From Toxoplasma gondii ME49 (lineage: Eukaryota > Apicomplexa > Conoidasida > Eucoccidiorida > Sarcocystidae), in contig NC_031478.1 of NCBI RefSeq assembly GCF_000006565.2, positions 2,215,874 to 2,279,873 of the forward strand: a stretch of DNA of 64,000 bases, read 5' to 3'. Shown here in pieces: positions 11,090 through 22,600 of the stretch; positions within the stretch are counted from its first letter, which is position 1; every line of letters begins with the position of its first letter. The notes under the pieces were generated by a model, which ran no database searches, was not told the origin of the DNA, and was given only the letters and a program-made list of their open reading frames with translations. Position numbers and translations under genes: made by a program.

Positions 11090-14000
11090 ATGGACGAGCC
11101 CATCCACGTAGCCATTACTCGGCTTTCTGCATCTAGCCTGGCAGGCGGTGGCCTGCTGACACTTCATCAACTCTTGCAAGCTCGGGCATCCACTCTGGCG
11201 AGGACTCCCAACGAGCTTAAAAAAAGCATATCGAGCCTTTCGTTCGAAGAATGTTCCCTTGGTGTATGCCATCTCTTGGCCCTGTTGTGGGACTGCAAAG
11301 GAGAGGTAGGCCATGCTCTGCAGCAGCACCGGCTTCACACTCCACTGGGTGCAGCAGACATCGGCGGCTCGGTACTGGCGTTGAGTACAGCGACGACGCT
11401 GGTTTTCTAAAACTCTGTCTCTCTTCTGCATACTCCACTTTGTGATAGTCGGCCCTACGGTTTTTACTCGTTAACATGCTCGTGTGCATATGTCTCACTT
11501 GAGTTCGTGTACCAGTCGTGACTGCTGCAGGGCACCGACAACTTCGCCTTCGATGCAACGGTGAACTTTCTAGAACGGTGTCACCAGTCGCAAATTCAGC
11601 AATGCCCTGCAGAATTCGTCGCCGTAGTCAAGTCTGCGGTCCGATTCGCCGTTCACGGTGAGCTGTGGGATTTCGGCCATCCACTTGTGCAAATCTGGAG
11701 ACTGTCCACCGTCTTTGTTTTGAGGGAGTGTGCCAGCCAAGTTGTGCAGTTGCCTTCCACTGTAGACGCTACGCTGACGTTGATATGTCCAAGGAATGCA
11801 CGAATTCACAGTCGCAATAGTGTCTGTCGAAATGGGGTCAGCGCAGCATTTTCTCGACTCTAGAGAACGACGAATCGCATTTAGTGATTTTATTCGGCTG
11901 AGCACATCCATCCTGCGTGTCAGCAAGCCTGCAGCTCTTGTGGATACACCTCATTTTCTTCTTTCCGTGCCTAGGTCTGATCTGCGCCTCTGCGTTTTCT
12001 TCAGCCGACGAGCAATCCGCCACGTCCGAGTCGACCGGTCTACCCGTCCAGGAGAGTTTTTCTCTGCGCCTGGTGGGACCCCTGCTCGAAAGCACAGAAA
12101 AATTCCTGCCCGAACCGCAGAACATCACCTCAGCGGATTCAGGTATGGCACAGGACATCTCTCTGCTCTTTTGCTTGGACAAGAGGAAAACTGTGGAAGT
12201 TTTCATTCATGTTCGGGTGCGTGTGTACCCCAACTATCGGGACATGGGACTGCACACAGTGTCAAGGTGAAGCGGTGTATTTGTTTGTGACGAGAGAACT
12301 GCCTTAGTGGCGATTTCTCGGCAACATCTGGCTGTTTGCCGAGCACAAGCCTATAGGTTGCCCGGGGCGATGCCCAGCTTGCCTCTTGACAGCATTATCT
12401 TGACGTCTTCAGAGAGTTCCAACCAAGGTCGGGCCCTAGTTTCTGAGTGCAGCGTTTTTCAGGTTTGCCTCTCTTCAACATGCCGAAATTTATTTCTGTG
12501 TCTCTATGTCTCTCAGCGTTCCTTCAGTTGTGTCTCAGTCGGCGTTTCTACGACAAAGCGCGATGCGTGCTTGATCGAGATGCCTTCAAAGTAACCCAGG
12601 TGGGATCCGAGTTTCGCGCCAAAAGGCGGTCGCTTTCAGAGTTTTCACTGCTGCTCATTGAGGCCTGACTCGGGCATCTTGTGGATCTGAAGACCGGGAC
12701 ACATGGACTTCACTGTCCAGGACAACCCATCGCTTGGGAGGGACGATAACATGTACTGCAAAAAACCGTCTGCATGCGTCGTTCTTAGCAATAGATACAC
12801 TTAACTGTTCCATACAGACCAACATAACGAAGTAGAGCACCACGTGAATTTGCTATTTAATGCTTCTCAACTGCTCTTGTTTTTGTGAGGATCTTCACCT
12901 GTGTTCTTTTCTCCGCCCCTTTTCCTCTGATGCCATTGCGCTGGCCTTTTAGTCGCTCGCCGGTTTTCTCCTGTACCCGTTGTCTCGCGTTGTGTTTTAT
13001 CTTCCTCTTGTCCCTTCCAATCGTCTTCGTGTTGTCATGTCCCTGTCGTTCTCTTGTCTTTTCTCCATGTTTCTGCAGTGCTTTCTTCCCACGTATTTGG
13101 CTCTCTCTGACGCCTCCACTTTCCATTTTAACTTCTGAAGTTGTTTTGCGTCTTCTTCCTGTTTTTACACCGGTTGATAACTGCACTGTAGCCTAGGAGT
13201 GTTTTGTGTTTTCTTCGCGTTAATCTTTCCTCGTGTTCTTCTCTCCCTCTCCATCCCTACCCTCCCCATTTCAGCTCCTCTGTCAAAGCCTCGAAGACTG
13301 TGCAGCCTACTATACGGCGGCAGGCGACATCTGGATTGCTTTAGAGGAATACGAGAGAGCCTTCAATGCACTGGATATGGCTCTCTCTCTCCCTTCCATT
13401 CCAGGAGAAACCGACTCTCTTCAAGTACGGAGCATTACTTCTGTGGCACGATGACCTACGTGTCTGGTATTTTGCATCATGTACGCAACAGCGAAAGAGA
13501 CACACAGAAGACCCAAATCCGCCATGTTTCTAGTTCTGTCTTGTCTTTTTTCTGACGCTCACTGCATTCTGAAGTGTTCAGTTCTGTGGTGTTGCTCCTC
13601 TACTCTTATAGGTCGAGGCGTTCAAGCGATTCGCTTTGTTGTCCCTCATGCTTCGAGGGCGGGTGACCCGTCCGCCTCCGCCTTCTCCGGTGCGCCGTCC
13701 AAAAGGGAATCTCTTCATTTAGACCATTTACTTTTCACAAAAGGGTTATTTCTGCGAGGTGTTTTTGCTTTGGTTCCTACCCACCATCTGTTCTTCCGAG
13801 TGCTCCTGCTCTGCGCGTCTACCTCTCGCGCTTTCGCCTATCTGCTCGCTGCTCCTTTTGTCCTCCGTATTTTTCGCTTCTTCCTCCTGTCTCCTTTCCT
13901 TCGCCCTCGAGCTTTTTCACCACTTCCTCTCCTTCTCTGTCTCCTCGTCTCTTGCTCCGATTGTCTCGCATTTTTCCCGAACGTTCCTTTTCTCTGCTCT

Positions 14001-17000
14001 CACTCCTTCCTTTCGCTTGTCCGGATCTCCACAGATCGCATGTCTTTCCCTCTGGCTGCCCGGATGCTTTTGACAAGCTCTGGAGTTCTTGGCTTTTTCA
14101 CCTCTCGTGAACGTTTTGCAGAATGCCGAAGAGACTCTGCGAATGGCGACTTACCATAAAGACTTCGCACAATACAAACTCGTCTTTCATCAAAGGAACC
14201 TTGCTAGCGGGGCGCGCGCCTCCCCCAATGACGCTGCGAGTCAAAATTCCCTTTTTTCTTTTCTCTCGGACCGACTCCAGAACCTCGAGCGCCAAGTTCA
14301 ACTACACGCGGCGCAGCTGAAAGAGGACAAGACAATCCACCTCGCCCTCGCCCTTCTCACCGTACGTCACGAAGTACTCACCTGTACATGCATGCGTGTA
14401 TACATATCTGTCCGTCGTTATTCGCGCTCTATCTCAATCTCTTCATCATGCCCCACGAACCGCCAGCCGCGTCGCCACTTTTTCTCCTGTTGGTGTTCGA
14501 CCGAAGAACCGACGCTTTCTTTGCATGAGTGGCGAGCATCCTCTGATTATAAGACACCAAACGAAAATGTCTTCACGTTTCGGTACTCGTGGAACGTTCG
14601 AACCATAACGGCTTCCTGTCACGAATCATGTGACTGTGGTGCTCAATTGGCTTGATTACTGCCATAAATGTCAGCAATGCTCTGCTAACAGATTCGAACG
14701 CGATATCCAGTAAACGACGTCCTTCAAACACATCCAGGCCTCTCTGCCCACAGGACTCGTCTGTGTACACGCATGTCTTTCAGCTACCTATATATATGTT
14801 TGTATATGTAGTTCTTTGCTGGTAGCGGGTGGAGACAACCGAAACCCTCGCGGACAACCCAGCATGTCTACATGTGTTTGTGTATGTGCCAGTGCACACA
14901 CACCTGGCGGGGTGGGCCTAGTTGCCTTTGTGGGCCGTATGGAATGAAGAGGCAAGAGAAATGCAAGCGTTGTCGCTCCACAGGCGAATGTCACCTGGAG
15001 GATGCAGCGCTGAGATGATGCTCATTGCCTCACAGGTCGAAGGCTCAGAAAGCCGATACTGACTCTTTCGGTCAAGGCACTTACTTGCTAGTCTCAGTTG
15101 ATGTGTCTCGCCTTTCTTCGTCCATCTGTGTTTCGTTGACCTGTTTTGCTTCCGATGCCTTCCGCGGCCATCTGTCTCTCTTCCCGTCTCTTCGCGTGCT
15201 CACCGCCGTTCTTTCATATTCTTCTGCGTCCCAAGTCCCAACTCACACTCTCCATAGATACTACTAGAAAGAAACCCTCATGTCCTGCGTAGACAACCAG
15301 CACAAAACATCAACCGCATAGCTAGGTTAGGGCGATAGAACCTTACACAAGTGTACGTACACAGTTCTCGCCGTGCGCTTCGTTTCCGCCCTCCTCGCTG
15401 CCTCAGTTCTTGGCTTCTGCCGTCATCGGCACGTCTCTCCAGCTTTCGCTCTTGTTGCTGCCTCTCCACAGAGCGTTGTGCGTCGCAAAGTGGAGGAGCT
15501 GAGTCGAATTTTCTGCGCTCTTCCCCTGGAATCTTTTCGGAAGAAGATGAACGTCGCATCTGACTCTGAGGCTGTCCGCCTCCTTCGGTCTCTTCCATCC
15601 AAGGTCAGGCGAACGGAGCACGCCACCTCGGTGCCCAGGTTTTTGCTTTTTCCCTTTCTGTGCTGAATGGCCTGTGCAGACAAAGAAACTATGCATGCAG
15701 GGGCCCACCATCGTCTCTCGTGCTTCTCTTTCTCCTCGGTTTTCGTCCTTCCGAACGCGATCGAGTCGCGGCAGAAGCAGAGCCTCCGACAGATGTCATC
15801 TGTGTTCTTTCGATTTCTCACTCTGGTGCTTCTTCTCAAGCACACAACTCAATGACGACGGCGGGGTTTCGGCCCTCCTTCAGCCCTCAACTGCGTTTTC
15901 CCTACTTTCCCATTTTACCTGAAAGTTCGTCTTCGTTCCTCCTCTGGGACCGAATCTTCCGTCCGACCCTTGGGTTCGGGTCCCGTGCTTCTTCTCCCCA
16001 GTTCTTTGTTACGTCTCTCTTTTTGTCCGTATTTTTGCCTGTCTGGTGCGTCTCTGTGTGTCCTAACATCCCTTCCCCTCTCTGTCAGCTCGCAGCCCTG
16101 GGGCTCCCCTCTCCTCTCGTCTCCACTTTGTTCCTTTCTGCATGCGCCTGTCTCCAGCCGGGCACTCCCCCCCTCTGCACCTACGACGAGGATCGCAAAC
16201 TCGTTCTCTTCAACTCGGGACTCTCGGTTGGATCGAACGCGACAGAGGTGAATAAAGAGCCCACAGCTTCGACAGCTTGTTCCCGACGGACTGCAGGGGG
16301 CTAGGGAGTCTTTTACCTTTGCATGCGACGTGGCTTTGCCCACATTTCTCAGATAAGTGAAACCCAGTTGGGACTTTGAGCGGGGCGAACGGCGAATCAG
16401 GGTCTGTGCAGACGCCAGATGCGTTCTCTTCTCCGCCAACGGGGAAGCCTGCAGACAGAAAAGAGAGAACGTGACGGGGAGGAGACACAGAGAAAAAACG
16501 AAACAGCGACAGGGAGGAGACAGCCGAAGAGACTCTGCGGGGGGGTGGGGCTGGGGGGATGAAAGGGGAAGCGATCACCTTATCCACGGGCTGCTCTGCC
16601 CCCGCCGTGTTTCTAAGTGTTGTTGCAGTTGCCGTCCGCCTCTTGCTGTCCTTCCATCGCTCTCAGGAGGAAGGGACCTCTGTGGCTTTTTTGGGGACCT
16701 TGAAGCGGGAGGTTGAAAGTGCACTTCAACGCGTGCAAACGGTCTCGCAGCACATGCGAGATGCAGAAGCGAAGGTAAGCTAGACCCCAACCTGTGCAAC
16801 CCAGCACTGAGATAGCCTGTCAGACCAGCAGTCAGGTAAACCCCAAATTTAAACAGACGGCCACACCGTAAAATCCAGACAAAAAAAGCTAAACCGTAGA
16901 ACCCAGAAGTGAGGTAAGCAGTAAGATGCAGACGGCGAATTAGCCTAAAGGTGGTTTTTTTTAAGCAAGCCGTTCAGTGGCCCGAGATGTGGGATAAACC

Positions 17001-18239
17001 CGTGACCACAGGTCTGAGCACAATCCGAACACGGAGGCTTGAGCGAAACTCTCCTTTGCAGAATCCAGACGTCAGATAGACCGAAAAAACGAAAGACACA
17101 GGAGTTCCGACGGGCTCTCTGCCATCGTCGGAAAACAGAGCAGGGATCGAAAAAGAGAGGAAGATAAGCGAACAGGCTAAGGCTGCCACGAGAGCGAAGA
17201 ACCCATGAGTGGCGGCGCAGCGCGACAGCGGAGGACCACCTCCCTTGGACTGCATTTGGCAAAGCGAAACAATAAAACCGAGAACCAGGAGTCTTCTCCC
17301 GGAGAAGACAGTCGAAAGAAATCAAAAAGAGGGGACAACATCGAGAGACAAGCTGAAGCAAGAAGGAAGAAGAGGAAACAGACAGACTTCCGAAACAAAG
17401 GATTTCCTGCCAGAGCTGAGAGCGAGGGCGAGACAGGAGACAGACCAAAGAGGGCGAAAAGAAGGAACAGTCACATACGACTTCTTCCATTCTGTGTTGG
17501 TGGTGCATTTCTCATTTCTCCTTTCCGTTCCTATTTTTTGGTCTACCTTCCGTGGCGTTTCAGGTTACAGACAGCGAAGGCTTCCAGCGTTTCGTTGAAG
17601 ACGTCTCCGATGGAGAGGGTGGAAGAGAAAGTCAGAGAGACCAGCAAGAAGGGCGAGGCGAAGCGGATCCCAGAGGCCGTGCTCGAGAAAGAGGAGCAGA
17701 CTGCGACGACGGACGTAAGACAGAAGCCGCGGAGTGGAAATTCGAAAAGCAGAAGGCGAGGATAAGACCAGCAGAAGAGATAAAGCAGCCGGGGGGAGGC
17801 AAATACAAATAAGAACTAGAGAGGCAGAGGAAAAAGAATGAGGAAAGGTGAAGCAGAGGGAAAGGGGTAAGGCAAGTCGAAGAACTACAGGAGAAGAACT
17901 AAGTGAAGTAAGAGAAACACAAAGGAGCAGAGCACTAGAAATATATTGGGAGACAGAGGGGAATATGCGTCAGAAGCACCACAAGAAGCAGAGGGTAGAC
18001 CTGAGAAAAGCAGGCAGATTTTGAAAAATAGAAACACAAAACATGCAAGGCGGGGGTGAAGGAAGCGCGTATGTTTGTCTACGAGCCAGTAGCCGAGGTG
18101 AGTTTCCTTCTCTTTCGTTTCGTCGTTTGCAGAATCGCGGGAAGCTTGCTGGCAGCCGATGGACGACGTGCAAACGTTTGAGGAAGAAGTGGAAATGGGG
18201 TCGTCATCACAGAGAGGCGAAGATGCAGCAGGAGGATGA
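11090..18239 (+). CDS. CSN3: COP9 signalosome complex subunit 3
   Basis: PCI-domain subunit of the COP9 signalosome, which removes Nedd8 from cullins. Proposed exons: 11090-11305, 11531-11657, 12005-12142, 12463-12599, 13275-13424, 13612-13689, 14122-14355, 15472-15603, 16158-16247, 16667-16774, 17564-17714 and 18133-18239. Phases agree throughout, giving about 555 residues (human CSN3: 423). Stretches align in order with human CSN3: SLSFEECSLGVCHLLALL, LCLSRRFYDKARCVLD, DIWIALEEYERAFNALDMAL, EAFKRFALLSLMLRGRV, KVEELSRIFCALPLESF, CTYDEDRKLVLFNSGLS and VTDSEGFQRFV. The start at 11090 fits the family N-terminus. The donor of exon 6 could instead be at 13662. The final exon gives a Glu/Asp-rich tail (TFEEEVEMG) after an insertion in exon 11. 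The last seven junctions are the most certain. Confidence 0.87.
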
Positions 18240-19463
18240 ACAGAGAGAGTAAACGGATTTATCGCATTGCAGAAAAGTACTTCTGCTTCCTTCCTGGCAG
18301 TCAGACGCGGACGTCTGGTTTTCTGATGTTGGATGCAGCCGGGGCGCGTGGCAAATCCGACATTCCCCCTGTGTCTCCACCTGTGCATACATGCATACTA
18401 AGGATGCAAATGTGCAATAACGTATGCAGGTTCGCGAGGCATTCAAACAATTTATATGCCTTCAGCAAATTAGAAGTGTGCCTTGTTTCTCCAATAAGCG
18501 GTCTACAACCTGATGATTTTTAAAAAAATCAACGCATGTATATTACAGTATTAACCTTGAATATAAATATCTAATTCTAGTTGCGAAAACCGCAGCCTGG
18601 AGTCCAGGCGTGAGAGCCCCACGGTCTCGTTTCCTGGTTGGCACATTACCCGAAAACGACCTTAGCATTTCTAACTTCCCAATTGATTTAAGCACCTTTC
18701 TAATTGAGAGAAAGAACTTCCGGTAAACTAGAACGCTCCCAAACGCGGTCTCTGCGGACTCTTTCCTCAACGCCACCGATTCGGTTCTCAAACACACATT
18801 CCTTCTTGCGTGTCGCTGTGCTCAATGACCGACGAGCTTGAAGGCAGCCCGGGGTACAAGCAGAGGTCCAGATTGTTACGTTATCAGCAAGTCAACGCAA
18901 TGTCAGTAACGAAGCAACTTTCGAAAGAACCACGAGGCGCCACGCGGATCTTCCAGTGTGTTGTTCGCTGAAGGCGCCTTCGGTGAAAGTGACACATGGG
19001 AAGCTGATATTCACCGCCTTATAGTCGCCTTTTCTGCTCTAGATCGACATTGCCGCACAAGACCTCTGGTAGTGCGACAAAGAAAAGTGTATAGCTGTCC
19101 TTTGATCGACCGACACAGAGGCTGTGTGTCATGCGGCCATCGAGTTGTTTCCCCTTCCACATGTGCTCACTACTTTGTAAATTTCGCTTGTAGAGAAGCA
19201 AGGCAGTTACGAGTGTTATCTGTGGTTTATCAGGATCGACATATCCAGATGTTCTCGTTTGCACGACTCCAGATATGTCGAGTATTTGCCACCCTTTCCT
19301 GGCGTAGAACGCGCTCCTTGAGGCCTACCCTACATTCTTCACAAGACACAAACCCCTCCCTCGAAAAAAAACCCGGAGCCGAGCCAAGGGATCCAAAAAC
19401 CAAGTGAAAAAACCAAAAACTCTGCGGAAAAAAAAGTAATTTGTGCGCGTTACACTTCCCTCG
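18240..19463. other. Convergent 3' flank of CSN3 and the large ORF
   Basis: Spacer of about 1.2 kb between two genes that end towards each other. It should contain the CSN3 3' UTR and probably that of the minus-strand gene. AT-rich in part (18520-18580) with A-runs near 19360-19435. No gene is supported. Confidence 0.45.
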
Positions 19464-19616
19464 AAGGTTACCACCACTAGACCACGAAAAGAAATCACTT
19501 GAAGAAACCACTCGACGAAAACACTTTTAAAACCATTCAAAGAAATCAGCCAACGAAAATACTTTGAAAACCAGTTAAAGAAGCCGCTTCAAGAACCCAT
19601 TTAACGCGACCACTCA
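19464..19616. repeat. Degenerate tandem repeat, 38-bp period, four units
   Basis: Four consecutive units of 38, 38, 38 and 39 bp start at 19464, 19502, 19540 and 19578. Units 2 to 4 begin AAGAA and the first begins AAGG. Units 2 and 3 (19502-19539 and 19540-19577) match at about 30 of 38 positions with no gap, sharing ACGAAAA and AAAACCA blocks at the same offsets. The outer units are more diverged, and a partial fifth may start at 19617. The array lies just 3' of the stop codon of the large minus-strand ORF, so it probably falls in its 3' UTR. Confidence 0.7.
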
Positions 19617-19639
19617 AGGAAGCAACGCACCGGTTTCCT

Positions 19640-22600
19640 TCAAAACCTTTGACTTCCGGTCGCCTGCTTCTTTTGCATTTCGAGGTTGAGTCTACGTCTC
19701 TTGATTTCCTCCCACCTTCTTCGGTGGCGTTCTTCGCCTTCTTTCGACCTCGTTTTCTTCTTCTTCGTCGGCGCCTTGCTCCCGGTAGCAGAGCCTTCTC
19801 TCTCGGTGGACCACGACTCAACGTCCGCACCCTTCCTGCCTTGCTCTGCCAAAAGCACAGAGAAACAGAGTCGTCTCTGTGTCTCCTCGCTGCCCTCTGC
19901 TTCGGCTCCGCCCGAGACCACCCCACCTGGCCTCTGCTGAATCCCTGCTCTGTACCGGTATGCAGTGTACAAATTCGAAAGCACAGCATCTCCCGAGAGC
20001 GGCCTTTGGTGAATGAAAACGTCCAAGTCAACAGACGCGAGACGCGACGCCCGGTCTTTCTCTTCAGATGGAGACGGCTGTCTTTCCGCCTTCCCTTTCA
20101 CTGAAACTCCGTCGTTTCCCGCATGTAAAAATCCGTCTGCCTCTCTCTGTATGTGGCCACTCTCCGGTCTGCTACTCGTTACACCGAGCGTCCTCGAGCC
20201 AGAGAATCGTGCATGCAGTCTCTCGTTTTGTTCTCCTCCCGCATGTCCCTTTCGCGCACCTTCAGCCGTCCTCTGCAGGTCCTCTGTCCAAGCCCCGGAC
20301 GAGAGAGGACCAGCCGTTTTGTCTCCTTGGGCTGTTCCACCCTCGTGCTCTCGAGCCCTCATCGCTGCGCCCCCTGGAGGTGGCCTGCTGTCTCCAGTCT
20401 CCTCCGCAACTGCGCGACCAAGTGACAGCCACGAAGGGAACCTGCCCGCGACAGACGTGGAAAACGACGGCGGAGAAGACGCGGAACCAACCGCAGGGAG
20501 AGAGGCGGAACAGGCAGAGGTAGAACAAGGAAAAGTAGAGAAAGGAGAGGCAGATGGGGGAGAGAAAGGCGAGACACGACCTCCCGAGGAGCCTTGGGAA
20601 GAAACGTTCGAAGACAGTTTCGAGAACGAAGAGGCAAGGGAAACATTCGAGAAAGATCCAAGCCTGTTCCCCTCCGTCCTTGAATTCTCTTCCTCCGACG
20701 CCTCTCCTTCTTCTTTTTCTCCTTCTTCTCTTTCTTCCCCCTCTTCCTTTTCTCCTCCTTCTCTTTCTTCTCCCTCTTCTTTTTCTTCCCCTTCCTCCTT
20801 TTCTTCCCCTTCTTCTTCCTTCTCTCCTCCTCTTTCTCCTTCTTTCCTCTCTCGTCCTCGCGTTGTCTCTCGGTTTTCTCCCGAGTGTCTCTGCCTCTCT
20901 TTCTTCTTCGTTTGGCCTTCACGGAGAGGCCGCTGCCCAGGCTTCACGTCGCTGTCGCGTGTCTCTGTGTTTGGAACTGGCGAATCTCTCTCAGCGCCCA
21001 GCGAGGAAGTCGGCCCCGACGCAGCAGTCGGGCAGGCGAGAAAGACAGAAGCGGCTTTCTGAAGAAGCGGGGCTGGCAGAAGAGAGGAGAGAACAGACGC
21101 ATCGCTCGGACAAGCCTGACGAAGCCAGGAGGCGACGGCGTCCTGCGCACTCACTGGCACGCCTCTCAAAGAAGTGGAGAAGGAGCCAGAAGACAAAGCA
21201 GGAGAGACAGAAGGTGGCGGAGGCCGACTCAACTCAGACTCCTCGGATGTGACGGCTGTCTGAGTCGCCTCTGTTCCTCCTGCCGACCTGGGAGACACCA
21301 CCTGCTGGACTCCTTGTTCCGACAGAAGGGCTGCTTCCCTGTAGGCTTCTCCCTCCGACAGCGCTTCTTGTTCTCTCCCGACTTTCGAGAGAGGCGTTCC
21401 GAGTATTGGCGAAGTTCTGCTTTGCGAAGTCCCCTCTTGGGAGCTCGATGCGTGTGACTCGGAGTTTACTTGGTCTCCTCTTTCAGGCGCTGTTTCCTCC
21501 AGTGCGCGTTCTCTCCCCTCAACTCGCCCTCTGGTTCGACTCTCTCCATGGCCTGCCTCTTCTGCTCGGTCACCGACTCTCGCAGCATCGGCTCCTCGTC
21601 CCCCCTTTTCCCAGACGTTTGCTTCGGTTTGACTGCCTTCGCCTGGTGTTCCTCCACCTCTCGTCTCTCGACCTTCTATCGCTTCTCTGCCTTTTCTTGT
21701 TTCTCTTCCTTCTCTGCTTTCCGGTGTTCCTCTTCTCTCGTGTCCGGACTCGATGTCCCGCTTCCTAGCATGCTCGCCTCGCTCCTCTGAAAAGCACAGA
21801 GGCGCGTCGGCATGCCTAGTTGTCGCAGCTGCGTCTGGCGTTACATGCGCGCACTCAGGTGCACGGGCCGGACTCCTCCCTGCAGCTTCCACGGCGGAGG
21901 AGGCGAAGGGGATGCCTGCAAAGCCGACTTCCGCCGAAGAAGAAACCGAAGCCGCAGAAGAAGACGGCGAAACGGAACTGCTTGATGAGGTAGAAGACAG
22001 AGGTAAGGGAGAAGCGGAAGGTAAGGCAAGCGAAGACAGCACGGGAGAAGAAAAGGGTAAGGGAGAAGACGAGTGAAAAGAAGGAAAAGGAGAAGGCGAA
22101 AGAGACGAGGAAGGTAAAGGAACAGGTGAACCAAGGAAAGCAGACGGCGGGGGGGAAGACGATAAAACGGAAGGAGAAGGAACCGCAGAAGCCCCAAGAG
22201 AGAGAGACCGAAATGCAGAGGGAGCTGACTGATGCGACACTGGAGGCAGGGAAAAACCACCCGAAAAAGAACCTTGAGCAGAGGACGAATTCTCGCAACC
22301 CAGCGACGAAGACGGTTGGCCAGGAGGCCCAGACGTAGGAGAAGAACTTTGATACGAAGAGCCGGACGAAGCAGAAGGGCCTTGTGAGCACAGAACAGGT
22401 AGCGGCGAGAAGGGCGAGAGAGAAGGAAGAGAGACGGGAGAAGACCGCGACGCGCCAGACGAAACGGAAGAGAGATCCTCTTGACAACACACAGACAATG
22501 AAGACAGAGGTTCCCCAGATGCAGCGTTCACGTCGCTCTCTGTGGCTCTCGACGAAGTCTCTCTCTGGTGGGATTTTTTGAGCCGTGTACACTCCTCAGG

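Noticed and set aside
11838..11980. Apparent CSN3 exon reading DFIRLSTSILRVSKPAALVD
   Set aside because: Superficially like the CSN3 repeat region, but its phase fits neither neighbour. The exons at 12005-12142 and 12463-12599 fit both phase and the family alignment.
12857..13186. Lys/Arg-rich minus-strand frame
   Set aside because: Antisense of a pyrimidine-rich CSN3 intron, which always reads as Lys/Arg/Glu on the other strand.
20013..21062. 349-codon plus-strand frame inside the large minus-strand ORF
   Set aside because: Arises from GC-rich, low-complexity Ser/Glu codons read in antisense. No start context or domain.
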